Shown: in pieces, positions 1 through 9,169 of the stretch
Position numbering within the stretch: the first letter of the stretch is position 1
How the letters are laid out: each line of letters begins with the position of its first letter
NCBI GenBank assembly: GCA_017649565.1
Contig: JAGCGO010000101.1
Span: 1 to 50,033 of the forward strand
Reading direction: 5' to 3'
From: Fibrobacter sp.
Lineage (GTDB): Bacteria > Fibrobacterota > Fibrobacteria > Fibrobacterales > Fibrobacteraceae
DNA length: 50,033 nucleotides
Program-made: the position numbers and the translations under genes
The notes under the pieces: generated by a model
Seen by the model: only the letters and a program-made list of their open reading frames with translations
Told to the model about the DNA's origin: nothing
Database searches by the model: none

Positions 1-276
1 AAGCTGACCCGTGAAATCGGCGGCATCGCCATGGCACTCCCGCGCATCGACGCGCTCGTGTTCACCGGCGGTATCGGCGAGAACAGCCGCGTGGTCCGCA
101 AGACCGTGATGGAAAACCTCGCCCTGCTCGGCTACCAGATCGACGATGCCCGCAACGAGGACAACGGCAAGAACTCCGGCCACATCATCAGCAAGGACGG
201 CACGCCGACCGCGATGGTGGTCGCTACCAACGAAGAGCTGCTTATCGCGCTTGACACCGAAGCGCTGGTGAAGTAG
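1..276 (+). CDS. ackA: Acetate kinase, C-terminal part (cut by window start)
   Basis: The reading frame is open from base 1 and ends at TAG 274-276, giving the last 91 residues of acetate kinase, the cytosolic enzyme that interconverts acetyl phosphate plus ADP and acetate plus ATP. The family motif FTGGIGENS is encoded at about 61-87, and the tail has the usual ATNEELLIA near the C-terminus. The start lies outside the window; the ATG at 31 is internal. In a fermentative rumen-type bacterium this is the ATP-yielding step of acetate formation. A hairpin terminator follows at 345-373. The stop codon is also the first unit of a heptanucleotide array. Confidence 0.95.
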   Translation, partial: KLTREIGGIAMALPRIDALVFTGGIGENSRVVRKTVMENLALLGYQIDDARNEDNGKNSGHIISKDGTPTAMVVATNEELLIALDTEALVK

Positions 277-301
277 GAAGTAGACGGTAGACAGTAGGAA
301 G
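274..301 (+). repeat. TAG-heptamer array at the ackA stop codon
   Basis: TAG recurs at 274, 281, 288 and 295, exactly seven bases apart, and the first TAG is the ackA stop codon. Because 7 is not a multiple of 3, consecutive units put a stop in each reading frame. Similar arrays lie at 375-409, 27001-27031 and 34557-34587. Confidence 0.8.
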
Positions 302-344
302 TTTGTTTCCTACAAGCCCTTCTGTCGACTAAATAACAATTAAA

Positions 345-373
345 AGGCTCCGCATCGCGGAGCCTCTTTTTTT
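345..373 (+). terminator. Rho-independent terminator, bidirectional
   Basis: A perfect 9-bp stem, AGGCTCCGC (345-353) with GCGGAGCCT (357-365), has a 3-base loop and is followed by a T-rich run to 373. Four A residues precede it, so it may also serve the gene that ends at 407 on the other strand. Confidence 0.9.
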
Positions 374-374
374 A

Positions 375-409
375 CTCTATAGATTCTAGTCTCTAGATCC
401 TAGTCCCTA
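375..409 (-). repeat. TAG-heptamer array at the stop codon of the cadherin-like gene
   Basis: Read on the minus strand, units begin TAG at 409, 402, 395 and 388, followed by a TAT unit at 381. The first TAG (409-407) is the stop codon of the 407-3175 gene. The geometry matches the array after ackA on the opposite strand. Confidence 0.8.
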
Positions 410-3175
410 TTTAATCGTCCATGTCTGGTTGTTGACGCGGAGAATCTTGCGGCCCTGTACGGCAGCGGCGGCACTGCGGACATCCGCCTCGGCGGCCGGG
501 AGCTTGGCCTTCCACATCACACGACCCTGCATGTCCATCATGACAACCATACCGCGGCTTGCGGCAATTGCGCCCTGCCAGTTCATCTTGGGCTGAGCAA
601 TAGTCCTGAGGTTACTGGAGCCGTTGTTATCGGTCAAGAAGGTGAACGTCAAAGGAACGCTTGTTTCGGAATCCTTGGCATCGATCGTAACGACATATTC
701 CTTATACGGGAGCAGTTTTTCTTTCGGCTTGATAGTCAGCTTGCTTCCCTTGATCTTCACTTCCAAAGCTTCAGACACCTTGCCACTGCCCTTGGCAAGC
801 GCAAATGTCAGGGTATCGTCGATATCGGTCATGATAGTATCCAAATCGAACTCCATTTTCCAATCGCTAGTAGCGACGCTGAACCGAATCTTGTCGGAAG
901 TGACAGCAACGGGAACGTCGTTGACGGGCTTAATATGCACCGGCACAACCAGCTTGGTCTCTGCACCAAGGCTATCGGCAGCGATGAACGTAATTTCGGA
1001 TTCGCCACAAGAGTCCTTAGCCGGAGCAACGGAGAAAGCCGTCTTGGAAGAGGAAACCCTAAGTTTGCCGTCCTCATTGACAATATCGACAGTCACCTCA
1101 TCGCCGTCCGGATCTTCAAACCAAGTTTTCAGATCCTTGAAACTGAACGACTTCGCCGAAGAAATCTTATCTTCTTCGAGAGCGGCAAACAGAGCCTCGA
1201 GAGAATCAGCAATCCCTTCGCGGACAACAGGAGCCATGTTCCTGCCAATCACATTGATTGTCACCGTCGCCGGCGCAGACTTTTCTCCAGCCTCGTTCTC
1301 GCAAATGTAGGTGAACGTGACCTTGCCCCTGAACGAAGGATCGGCTTCATACTTGAACGAGCCGTCCGCGCTCAAAGTCAGCTTGCCGTGTTCGACATCA
1401 TCCTCCAGCTTGGCCGTCAATTCAGCCTCAACATCATCGGGATTCACGTCATTCGCAAGCACGCCCTTCTTCGCATTGATCTTGATGGTCGAATCCTGGA
1501 CAGCTTCGTACGTGTCATCCTTGGCAATGGGAGGATCATCGACAGGATTGATCTTCAGGTAGAAGTCTACACCTGCCTGGAATTCTCCGTCATCGGCATA
1601 GTACGTCACCTTGGCCAAGCCGTTGGCATCCTTCTTGGCGGTAACTTCTACGTAATTCACGCCTTGGAAGTTCACAACCTTCGCGTTTACCTTACCATTC
1701 GTCTTAGCCTTCATGGTAAGTTCTAGATCGTCCACATCCGAGAATGCCATCTTATCGGGATTCATTTCAACCCATATGGTATCCGTGAAGTCCTCGTCTA
1801 CATCTATAGTCTTCTTGGAATCGTTGAGCGTTCCTTGCTGGGCAGCGCCATCGATATCGGCAACATAATAGTCAAATTCCTCATCAATAACTTCCACGGT
1901 CGGAGGATCGTTGATGTCCAGGACGCGAATCGTGTACTGCTTCGTTTCGCTCTTGCTTTCCGGATTCTTCACTTCATAGGCATATATCGAGATGAACACA
2001 TCTACGTCCTTTTGATAGCCCGTGGGCGCCACATAGGTAAACACACCACTGACTTCATCAAAGTTAAGGAGTTCGCCTTCTTCCGGTTCTTTGACAAGCG
2101 TAAAGGCAATGGAATCACCGTCAAGGTCTTCTGCCAGGATCCCGACGAATTTGAACTTCTTGGAGAACTTCAGCGTATCTCCCTGAGTAACCTTGAATAT
2201 GGAATCCTTGAGGGTCGGCACATGCGGGATATCGACAGGCGTGATAGTGAACGTCCAAGTAGCCTTCCTGCCCGTGGGGTCGGTAGCGACCAGTACCACG
2301 GTATAGAGATCCGTGCTCGGATTCGGGTTTACCGTAAAGCTGATGGAGTCCTTCAAGGTGATATGCTGCGTGTCATCGTACAAAGAAACCACATCGCCAT
2401 TTCCCGAGAAAGAACCCGAGATAGACAGGGAGTCGCCATCCTCATCTCTGAAGACATCAGACATGCGGAAAACCAGTTTTTCACCCTCGTTCAATTCGTA
2501 ATCTGTTTCAAGGCCAGGGATTACTTCCGGTGCATGCTGCGGGCATTCGTCGGCGAGCATCATCATATAAATTCCCACCTCGTTCTCCGTGCCGTACTTC
2601 TTGACCTGATCACTCTTGTAGCTAAACTGAAGCCCAAGCTGATTCTTAGCATTCCACTTCCACGTCGTTTTCCCTTTCCAACCCATTTTCAATTCGTCGA
2701 AAGAAACAAACTTGTTCACCCTATTGCCGTCAGTTTTAGGGAGCAATATACCGAAATAGTTATCGTCGTCAATGTTGTCCTGCTTGAAATCCATACGGAC
2801 CGGATTTGTCGCCGAGTAGTTCAAGCAGACACCGCCATAAGACGAAAGGTTTGTAATTCTGGGTTCGTAATCTTCATCCACGTTCCAATAGAAGCCGAAA
2901 CCGGCGCCACCCTTAGCGCCCTCTTCAGCAGTAAACGTGGCCGCGATGTAATAGGGCACCGCATCAATTTCGGCAGTATCCAGCGAAATGGACACGTCGA
3001 ACTTATTGCCCCCCTTATATTCGTAGTCATAGATATTCCGCGGGGGGAAGCTTTCGTTTATACCCTCTTCATTCCAAATAACGCGTTCGGCAGCGCCAAC
3101 CTGTGCTATCAAAGACAAGCACATAACCATACAGAGAGGCAGTATGGAAGAATAATTTTTCCCAAAAGAAGCCAT
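407..3175 (-). CDS. Exported tandem cadherin/Ig-like repeat protein with probable C-terminal sorting domain
   Basis: 922 residues. A signal peptide (about 1-29, ending VGAA) is followed by an unrecognised domain to about 210 and then a chain of roughly 100-residue beta-sandwich repeats with cadherin-like features (DEDGDSL, DPDGDEV, VNDPPT). One unit near 555-650 is a tandem-95/VCBS-type repeat (AKDDTYEA...GVLANDVNP...FTY). The last ~60 residues (MDMQGRVMWKA...RKILRVNNQTWTIK) resemble C-terminal domains that target proteins to the type IX secretion system; that is inference. Such repeats usually bind calcium and act in adhesion or as stalks. The start has a good ribosome site (GGGAG). The catalogue of ligands is unknown. 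It is probably a surface adhesin, which would suit a fibre-attached bacterium. Confidence 0.85.
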   Translation of the reverse strand: MASFGKNYSSILPLCMVMCLSLIAQVGAAERVIWNEEGINESFPPRNIYDYEYKGGNKFDVSISLDTAEIDAVPYYIAATFTAEEGAKGGAGFGFYWNVDEDYEPRITNLSSYGGVCLNYSATNPVRMDFKQDNIDDDNYFGILLPKTDGNRVNKFVSFDELKMGWKGKTTWKWNAKNQLGLQFSYKSDQVKKYGTENEVGIYMMMLADECPQHAPEVIPGLETDYELNEGEKLVFRMSDVFRDEDGDSLSISGSFSGNGDVVSLYDDTQHITLKDSISFTVNPNPSTDLYTVVLVATDPTGRKATWTFTITPVDIPHVPTLKDSIFKVTQGDTLKFSKKFKFVGILAEDLDGDSIAFTLVKEPEEGELLNFDEVSGVFTYVAPTGYQKDVDVFISIYAYEVKNPESKSETKQYTIRVLDINDPPTVEVIDEEFDYYVADIDGAAQQGTLNDSKKTIDVDEDFTDTIWVEMNPDKMAFSDVDDLELTMKAKTNGKVNAKVVNFQGVNYVEVTAKKDANGLAKVTYYADDGEFQAGVDFYLKINPVDDPPIAKDDTYEAVQDSTIKINAKKGVLANDVNPDDVEAELTAKLEDDVEHGKLTLSADGSFKYEADPSFRGKVTFTYICENEAGEKSAPATVTINVIGRNMAPVVREGIADSLEALFAALEEDKISSAKSFSFKDLKTWFEDPDGDEVTVDIVNEDGKLRVSSSKTAFSVAPAKDSCGESEITFIAADSLGAETKLVVPVHIKPVNDVPVAVTSDKIRFSVATSDWKMEFDLDTIMTDIDDTLTFALAKGSGKVSEALEVKIKGSKLTIKPKEKLLPYKEYVVTIDAKDSETSVPLTFTFLTDNNGSSNLRTIAQPKMNWQGAIAASRGMVVMMDMQGRVMWKAKLPAAEADVRSAAAAVQGRKILRVNNQTWTIK

Positions 3176-3215
3176 AGGAGTCTCCCTTGTTAACTTTCAA
3201 TTACATTACTATAAA

Positions 3216-3242
3216 ATTATATCAAAATGTGCTTTTTGTCAC
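3216..3242 (-). promoter_or_regulatory. Sigma70-like promoter of the cadherin-like gene
   Basis: Minus strand: GTGACA (3242-3237), 15-base spacer, TATAAT (3221-3216), about 40 bases before the start codon at 3175. The spacer is slightly short. Confidence 0.5.
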
Positions 3243-3307
3243 AGGGGGAACCCAAAATATAGTTTGGATTATTTACAACGCCATTTTTAGGCAAAAAAAG
3301 GCACTTT

Positions 3308-5140
3308 TTAGAGGGAATCTAGGTACTCGTAGCGCTCGTAGGCCTTTTCCAGTTCCTGTTCCCGATCGGCGATTTCCTTCTGAAGCTCGACAATACGGGC
3401 GGCATTGGTAAAAACCTCGGGTTTCGAAAGCTCCGCCTGGCGGTCGGCGATTTCCGCCTCCAGCGTCTCGATCTTGTCAGGCAGGGCGGCATACTCGCGT
3501 TCTTCGTTGTAGCTGCGCTTTTTCTTTTTGGCAGGTACGGCATTTGCCGTCGAAGAATTCTGGGATACTCTTGCCGCTTTTTCGGCTTCCTTTTCGGCAG
3601 CGATGCGGGCCGCATTCGCGGCTTCCTTGTCGCGGATTTTTTTCTTCGCCTCGTAGTCGCTGTAACCGCCTACCGACTCAAAAACATTTCCGTTATCCTC
3701 GATGGCGAGGATGCTCGTCGCAAACGAATCCAGGAAGGCACGGTCATGACTCACCGTCAGTACAGTTCCCTTGTAGTCGGCCAGCAGTTCCGCCAGCAGG
3801 TCGAGCGTTTCCATGTCCAGGTCGTTCGTAGGCTCATCGAGCACGAGCACATTGCTCGGGTGGCTAAAGAGGCAGGCGAGCAGCAGGCGGTTGCGTTCGC
3901 CGCCGCTCAAGGCACTGATGGGGCCGCGCGCACGATCCGCCGAGAAAAGAAAGTCTTGCAAATAACTTAACACATGGCGTTTGACGCCGTTAAGCGTAAT
4001 GTAAGCCTGGCCGTCACCGATATTCTCGACTAGCGACTTGTCTTCGCGCAGTCGCGTACGCATCTGGTCAAAGTAGGCAATCTGCAAATTCGTGCCCAGC
4101 CGTACGTCACCCTCGTCGGGTTTGAGTTCACCCAGAATCAGGCGCAAGAGAGTTGTTTTCCCGGAACCGTTCGGACCCACAATGCCAATTCGGTCACCAC
4201 GGGAAACTTCGGTGGAAAGGTGATTGATCAGCGGAGCTCCGTCATAGGTATAGCAAACGTCGGTAAGGCGCGCGACCAGGCGTCCGGAGCGCTCCGCCTC
4301 GGTAATCTGCATGTTCACGGTACCCGTGCGGGTACGACGGGCGGCACGTTCCTCGCGCATCTTGATGAGCGCCCGGACGCGCCCCTCGTTGCGGGTGCGC
4401 CTCGCCTGGATTCCCTTGCGGATCCAGACTTCTTCTTCGGCAAGTCGCTTGTCAAAAAGCGCATTCGCCTTGTCCTCTTCGGCGAGCGCCTGGTCGCGGA
4501 ACTGCACAAACTTGTCGTAGGGGAAATCCCAACCGCGCACGCGGCCACGGTCCAGTTCGAAGATGCGGCTCGCCACGCGACGCACAAAGGCGCGGTCGTG
4601 GCTCACGAACATCACGGCACATTCCAGCCGCGTCACGATTCCTTCGAGCCACTGGATTGCGGGAATGTCCAGATGGTTTGTCGGTTCGTCCAGCAACAGC
4701 AAGTCCGGATCCTGCGCGACAGCACGGGCAAAGAGCACACGGCGCTTCTGTCCACCACTCAGGCTGTCGTACAGAGCATCGCCCGCAATACCCGTCTTCC
4801 CGAGGATAGCCTCGGCATGACTGTTGTGCGCAGATTCGCCATCATGCGCACCACCCGCAGCCTTTACACCCGACATCACCACATCGCGGACTGTCCCCTC
4901 GATGTGCGCAGGAATTTCCTGGATCATGCGGCTCACGCGGAGCCCCGACTTTTTCACAATCTCGCCCGACTGCGTCTCCATCTCGCCGGAAAGCACCTTC
5001 AGCAGCGTGCTCTTGCCTTCGCCATTGCGGCCGACAAGGCAAATCCGGTCACCCGCCTCGATATCGAACGACACGTTGTCCAACAACGGCGCGTTCGCAC
5101 CGATGCGCAAGAGCAAGTTCTGGGCGGAAAGGATCGGCAT
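3308..5140 (-). CDS. uup: ABC-F family ATPase, Uup type
   Basis: 610 residues with two ABC ATPase domains and no membrane segments. Domain 1 has Walker A GRNGEGKS (37-44), signature LSGGQKRR and Walker B LLLLDEPTNHLD. Domain 2 has GPNGSGKTT, LSGGERNR and VLVLDEPTNDLD. The DEPTN-xLD form of Walker B is typical of ABC-F proteins. A C-terminal Lys/Glu-rich coiled coil, as in Uup, fits the length (E. coli Uup is about 635 residues). ABC-F proteins act on ribosomes or, for Uup, on branched DNA and ribosome-related processes; the exact role here is unknown. It lies 10 bases after the cupin gene and ends a run of four co-directional genes. Confidence 0.92.
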   Translation of the reverse strand: MPILSAQNLLLRIGANAPLLDNVSFDIEAGDRICLVGRNGEGKSTLLKVLSGEMETQSGEIVKKSGLRVSRMIQEIPAHIEGTVRDVVMSGVKAAGGAHDGESAHNSHAEAILGKTGIAGDALYDSLSGGQKRRVLFARAVAQDPDLLLLDEPTNHLDIPAIQWLEGIVTRLECAVMFVSHDRAFVRRVASRIFELDRGRVRGWDFPYDKFVQFRDQALAEEDKANALFDKRLAEEEVWIRKGIQARRTRNEGRVRALIKMREERAARRTRTGTVNMQITEAERSGRLVARLTDVCYTYDGAPLINHLSTEVSRGDRIGIVGPNGSGKTTLLRLILGELKPDEGDVRLGTNLQIAYFDQMRTRLREDKSLVENIGDGQAYITLNGVKRHVLSYLQDFLFSADRARGPISALSGGERNRLLLACLFSHPSNVLVLDEPTNDLDMETLDLLAELLADYKGTVLTVSHDRAFLDSFATSILAIEDNGNVFESVGGYSDYEAKKKIRDKEAANAARIAAEKEAEKAARVSQNSSTANAVPAKKKKRSYNEEREYAALPDKIETLEAEIADRQAELSKPEVFTNAARIVELQKEIADREQELEKAYERYEYLDSL

Positions 5141-5150
5141 GGCCTAGCGA

Positions 5151-5483
5151 TTATCCCAGTTCAGGAACGGTGGCACAGAACACGAGCGGTTCCGCGTTCT
5201 CGTTAATCAAACTGTGGGAATGTCCCTTAGGGCAGAAATGGCACTGTCCGGCCTTCACGTATTCCACGCCGTCGTCAAAGAGCACCTTGCCCTCGCCGCT
5301 CAGGAAGAACATGATTTCGCTGTTCGTCTCGTGCTTGTGGTAACCGATGGAAGCGCCCTGTTCAAGAGTTCCACGCATTATACGGGTTGTCCCGTCGAAA
5401 TACATCTTCGCCTTGAATTCCTTCTCGCCGCCCTTGAAGTTCGGGAGAACTGTCGTTTCCATGCCATTCAAATCAATAATCAT
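5151..5483 (-). CDS. Small single-domain cupin protein
   Basis: 110 residues from the ATG at 5483-5481; the frame is open further upstream but that part overlaps the preceding gene and has no cupin similarity. The fold is read from YHKHETNSEIMFFLSGEGK (motif 1, with the His and Glu metal ligands) and GQCHFCPKGHSHSLIN (motif 2, His). Such one-domain cupins bind a metal and often small molecules; no substrate can be assigned. It has no signal peptide, so it is cytosolic. It sits between the alpha/beta hydrolase (37 bases upstream) and uup (10 bases downstream), so cotranscription is likely. Confidence 0.85.
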   Translation of the reverse strand: MIIDLNGMETTVLPNFKGGEKEFKAKMYFDGTTRIMRGTLEQGASIGYHKHETNSEIMFFLSGEGKVLFDDGVEYVKAGQCHFCPKGHSHSLINENAEPLVFCATVPELG

Positions 5484-5520
5484 AGTGGTTTGCCTCGTTT
5501 GGCTACAATATAGAAAAGGG

Positions 5521-6780
5521 CTAGCGCGCCTGCGAGCCTGCAAGGGATTCATCAATGAACCGCAAAGCCGAATCGTAGGCACCGTCGCGGACTTCCTTTT
5601 TCGAAAGGAACACATCGTGCAGAGCCCCGTCCACCTGGAGCGTCTTTACATGCGGCCCTAGCTCCGGTGCGGCATCACGGATAAGGCGCGCATCAAGGAT
5701 TCCGTCACAGCGGGTGTATTCGTCCACCCATTCCTTACCCTTCACGCTACAGCCACTATGCATCACCAAGATCGGGGATGCGATATGCAGGCCACTATGC
5801 ACCTTGCTCTGCGCCTTGTATACGGCACGGACCCAGTGCAGGTACGTTTCCGGGCGCTGGAATGGCTTCCAATCCGTATTGTAGTCCCACTCGCCCTTCT
5901 CCCCCCTGTACAAGGAATTCGCGTAATTCGGATTTCCGGTGGAACCGACCGAGAATTCCGGGAAATAGAGGGCCACCGAGGCAATCAGCGGGTAAACAAG
6001 TTTGCGCACCGCATAGCCGAAATTCATCTCCAGGAAGGGACTGTTCATCACAACCGCGCCGAACTTGTCCTGTCGACCATCTTCCATGTAGAGCGATGCA
6101 ATCAGACCACCCTGTGAATGCGCCACGAGAACGCTCGGAGGGCGCTTTATCGACAGCAACGCCTTCGTAATGACCTCGTTCGAGGAATCGCGCACCGTAT
6201 CGTAAACCTTGTGTTCCAGGTTGGACTTGACCATATGCCAGCCCATCTCTACGGCATAGTCGATTTCCGTGAAGAACTCCGAAGCAAAGCGCATGTCGCT
6301 ACGCGGCTCTCCGGGGCGAATGGAGCGTCCGTAACCATGCAAGTCCACGGCAAAGAACGCATACCCTGCGGAGTCCATCTTTTCGGCCATCTCCTTCTGG
6401 AAATAGTAGTCGTTGAACCCGTGTATATACAGGGCAATCCCCTTGGGAACCGACGCTGTATCCGTGCGGCGTGGGGAGCTCCCGAACGGGTATTCCACCA
6501 AGGTCGCGTGATGTTTGTCCACATCGATCGGATACACCTTGAACGGCGCACCAAGTGCTGAATCATCCGTACTGCGGACAAGGAACGAATAAAGCAGCTG
6601 GAGGTCTACATGGTGAGACGGTCTGGGTTCCATGGCGGCCTCACGATCTCCATAACTTCTCGCAAAAAACAAAACCAATACGAGCACGGGAATCAACGCA
6701 AGGGAAAGCAAAGCTGTCTTCAACCGCTTCCTAATCATTTCACACAACACTTCACGCAACTTATCCTGGTCCAAATTCAT
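5521..6780 (-). CDS. Membrane-anchored alpha/beta hydrolase (lysophospholipase/S33-like)
   Basis: 419 residues. An N-terminal hydrophobic helix (about 22-42, LLSLALIPVLVLVLFFA) should act as a signal anchor. The hydrolase domain has ALYIHGFNDYY (oxyanion strand), FFAVDLHGYGRS, the nucleophile elbow VAHSQGG (a GXSXG variant with Ala first) and a C-terminal His in DGALHDVF. The pattern is that of the serine aminopeptidase/monoacylglycerol lipase group. The substrate is probably an acyl ester, but this is not shown by the sequence. An internal Met at residue 16 is an alternative start. It follows the LysR gene by 16 bases, so it is probably cotranscribed with it. Confidence 0.85.
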   Translation of the reverse strand: MNLDQDKLREVLCEMIRKRLKTALLSLALIPVLVLVLFFARSYGDREAAMEPRPSHHVDLQLLYSFLVRSTDDSALGAPFKVYPIDVDKHHATLVEYPFGSSPRRTDTASVPKGIALYIHGFNDYYFQKEMAEKMDSAGYAFFAVDLHGYGRSIRPGEPRSDMRFASEFFTEIDYAVEMGWHMVKSNLEHKVYDTVRDSSNEVITKALLSIKRPPSVLVAHSQGGLIASLYMEDGRQDKFGAVVMNSPFLEMNFGYAVRKLVYPLIASVALYFPEFSVGSTGNPNYANSLYRGEKGEWDYNTDWKPFQRPETYLHWVRAVYKAQSKVHSGLHIASPILVMHSGCSVKGKEWVDEYTRCDGILDARLIRDAAPELGPHVKTLQVDGALHDVFLSKKEVRDGAYDSALRFIDESLAGSQAR

Positions 6781-6796
6781 AACATCCCTTCAAAAA

Positions 6797-7690
6797 CTAT
6801 TTCAACGTTTGCCTGTGTTTCTGGGCTTCCTTCTTGATGAACCCGCACAGGAACGAGAAAAACTGTTCGACATGCGCATTGTCCTGCTTATTCTTGCGCA
6901 GCCTGACAACGATATCGCGCTTGAGTTCGCCATCGGTTATTTCGAGGAGGCGCACTTTGCGATGATCCATTCTCCCCCACGAAAACTCGGGCCAAAAACC
7001 GACTCCGACACCACCGGCAATGGCATCCTTGACCGCAGTCGCGTTGTCGCTCACAAACGACACGTTCGTATGGAAACCGACTCGGTTACAGAACTCGGCA
7101 CAGATAGAGCTCAACTGTTTCGAACCATAAAGGCCAATAAAGTTCTCATCCTTCAAATCCTTGAGCGATATGCTCTTCCGACGCTTGTATTGCGGCGTGG
7201 TCGGCACGGCAAGGAAAATCTTTTCCGAACAGACGAACGTCTCTTCGTCGGAGTCCTGTATCGGCTCGTACTTTTCATAAGTATTCACGCAGACATCGTA
7301 AAGAGTTGTCGATTCGTTCTGAATCAAGTTTATCCTCAACGCAGGATCAGTTTGCTTGTACTTGATCACCGCATTGGTCACAAGAGACGATGCCGCAAGC
7401 ACGTTCAAGTTTACTGTCTGGTTCAGTTCGTTCGCCATCGCCCGCAGTCTATCGGGAAGCGCCTCGATATCGTCGTAGAGTGGCTTTAAGCGCCTGTAAA
7501 AGAATTGTCCGCACTCCGTAAGACGGATATTGCGGCCGTGCACCTTGAAAAGCGACACACCCAGTTCGGCTTCCAACTTGTGGATAGCCTGGGTGAGGGC
7601 CGGCTGTACGATACACAGGTTACGCGCGCTCTTGGTGACGTGCTCGTTCTTCGCCACTTCCAAAAAATATTTCAGGTGAGTCAATTCCAT
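6797..7690 (-). CDS. LysR-family transcriptional regulator
   Basis: 297 residues. The N-terminal winged helix-turn-helix is textbook LysR (MELTHLKYFLEVAK... SARNLCIVQPALTQAIHKLE... FKVHGRNIRLTECG), followed by an effector-binding domain from about 87. LysR proteins respond to small effectors and often control the adjacent operon. Here the gene heads a same-strand run with hydrolase, cupin and uup rather than being divergent from them. The target and effector are unknown. A 25-base dyad containing a T-N11-A core lies about 150 bases upstream (7843-7867). Confidence 0.93.
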   Translation of the reverse strand: MELTHLKYFLEVAKNEHVTKSARNLCIVQPALTQAIHKLEAELGVSLFKVHGRNIRLTECGQFFYRRLKPLYDDIEALPDRLRAMANELNQTVNLNVLAASSLVTNAVIKYKQTDPALRINLIQNESTTLYDVCVNTYEKYEPIQDSDEETFVCSEKIFLAVPTTPQYKRRKSISLKDLKDENFIGLYGSKQLSSICAEFCNRVGFHTNVSFVSDNATAVKDAIAGGVGVGFWPEFSWGRMDHRKVRLLEITDGELKRDIVVRLRKNKQDNAHVEQFFSFLCGFIKKEAQKHRQTLK

Positions 7691-8028
7691 ATTACATTCA
7701 ACCCATAATCACAGATTGTTCACAATAATAATTAATTTATTCACTCTTGGTCGTCAACCTATCATTTTTTCTTATTGATTTAATATTTATAATCTATTGG
7801 ATTTTGGGAGTAAAAGAAGTTATTTTGTGTGTCACCTCAAGAGGTTGTTATGTCCATTATAACAACCCATTGTTTTCCAATATACTCCTGCAGACAACTC
7901 ATAAGAGCGGTTCTCTTTCAAAAAAGAACCGCTCTTCCGTTATTTTCTGCAAAACGACAATACAAAATGCTGCCAAAAATGCTATGGTTACAGGGAAAAC
8001 AACTCTATAAGACTTTTAAGATATAGCT
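7691..8028. other. AT-rich intergenic region between lysR and a lipoprotein gene
   Basis: No convincing gene. It holds a 9-bp dyad (7843-7867) and a 12-bp hairpin (7903-7914 with 7925-7936, AAGAGCGGTTCT) followed only by a weak T run (TTATTTT), which may be a terminator or the end of a small RNA. An open frame at 7747-8010 has an unremarkable composition and no ribosome site, and I do not call it a gene. Confidence 0.6.
7843..7867. promoter_or_regulatory. Possible LysR-type operator dyad
   Basis: GGTTGTTAT (843-851) and ATAACAACC (859-867) are perfect complements around a 7-base centre. The inner TAT-N7-ATA fits the T-N11-A rule for LysR boxes. Its position between lysR and the divergent lipoprotein gene makes an operator plausible but unproven. 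Confidence 0.45.
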
Positions 8029-9156
8029 ATGCACTACTGGTTACCGATTTCGCTCTTTCCGATCCTGTTTGCCTCCTGCGCACTTTTTCAGTCCGATCCA
8101 GGCTTACCCCAGTTTTCCGACGGGACACCGTGCGGAGAATGCAAGTACATCCACCGGGACACCCTAGAAAATGGGCACGTGCAGGAAACGGCTGTGCAGG
8201 GGAAAAAATACAACGGGGAACAGAGGGAGTTCGACAATGGCAAGCTTGTCCGTCTGGCCCACTTTGTCGACAACCACAAGGCAGGCAAGGAGTACACCTA
8301 CGAGAACGGAGTCGTCAAGGATTCCGTCACCGCCGACTACCTGAAAGGGAGCGCCCTTTCGATGGCAATGATCCAACCCAAGTTGCCCGACCTCGTCGTC
8401 AAGAGGTTCTCCGCAGCGTTGCAGGCTTCGCTTGCGAACGATTCCTCGGAGACCTTCACCGAGACCCGCGACGGCAGGATTACGAAAGCCGGGGAAAAAC
8501 GCAACGAGGTCAACTATATCTTCTTTGACATCGAATACGGGAAGGACGTCCCCGACAAGAACTACCGCGTACAGACAGGAAAGAACTACTTTGTCGTAAA
8601 CGACGGAATCATAGCCGAAGAAAAGGGCTACGAAGGCGACTTGCTCGTCAAGGACTTCAAGAAGGCCGACCACTACAAGTCCTACTATGCAAACGGAACC
8701 CCCAAGGAAGACCACGAGGGAGACGTGATTATCAACGTAGACAAGGCGGCATGCTCCGGCAAGTGCCACGTGACCTCGTTCAACGAGAAAGGGCAGAAAT
8801 ACATCGAGTACTGGCAGGAAATCAGCGACTCCGCAGGCGTAACGCAGGACAAGGTCATGAGCAAATCCTACAGGAACGGCACCTCGCTGGAATTTGAACT
8901 GCACACGGTCAACGGCGAGACAATTTCGTACAAGTTCTTTGACGACAACGGGAACCTGTCCACCGAGTACAACAAGTCGGAATTTTACTTTATCTACAAC
9001 GATAAGGGGAATATGATGCACGAATTCCACGGCACCAGCCGTTCGGAAGGCAAGAAGATTTACTACATCGACGGTACACAGACCATCTATCTACCCAACG
9101 GGCTACCCTTCTCGATATTCAAGTGGGAAAACGGACGCGGCAAGCAGATCAAGTAA
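8029..9156 (+). CDS. Lipoprotein with MORN-like/YwqK-type repeats
   Basis: 375 residues. A lipobox LFASC puts the lipidated Cys at 17. The mature protein contains short Tyr/Gly repeats such as YNGEQREFDNGKL, GKEYTYENGVV, YYANGTPKEDHEG, YIEYWQEI and IYLPNGLPFSIFKWENG. These resemble the MORN-variant beta-hairpin repeats of the YwqK family. There is no catalytic signature. Likely sits in the inner leaflet of the outer membrane or on the surface; function unknown. No strong ribosome site precedes the ATG. It converges on the lipoprotein gene ending at 9170, with a 13-base gap. Confidence 0.75.
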   Translation: MHYWLPISLFPILFASCALFQSDPGLPQFSDGTPCGECKYIHRDTLENGHVQETAVQGKKYNGEQREFDNGKLVRLAHFVDNHKAGKEYTYENGVVKDSVTADYLKGSALSMAMIQPKLPDLVVKRFSAALQASLANDSSETFTETRDGRITKAGEKRNEVNYIFFDIEYGKDVPDKNYRVQTGKNYFVVNDGIIAEEKGYEGDLLVKDFKKADHYKSYYANGTPKEDHEGDVIINVDKAACSGKCHVTSFNEKGQKYIEYWQEISDSAGVTQDKVMSKSYRNGTSLEFELHTVNGETISYKFFDDNGNLSTEYNKSEFYFIYNDKGNMMHEFHGTSRSEGKKIYYIDGTQTIYLPNGLPFSIFKWENGRGKQIK

Positions 9157-9169
9157 CGCTTCGCCAACC

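Noticed and set aside
3237..3242. GTGACA near the cadherin-like gene as a fifth ECF motif
   Set aside because: It lacks the GG before and the GTGTT after, and has a TATAAT at a sigma70 distance instead.
5484..5615. N-terminal extension of the cupin frame
   Set aside because: It is antiparallel-free but overlaps the hydrolase gene end and shows no cupin-like sequence; the ATG at 5483 gives a normal single-domain cupin.
7829..7836. GTGTCACC, the reverse complement of the ECF-like -35 half, upstream of lysR
   Set aside because: The second half GTGTT is missing at the fixed distance, so it does not fit the four-copy motif.
7747..8010. Open frame of 87 codons in the AT-rich gap after lysR
   Set aside because: No ribosome site, runs through a 12-bp hairpin and an operator-like dyad, and has no recognisable protein features.
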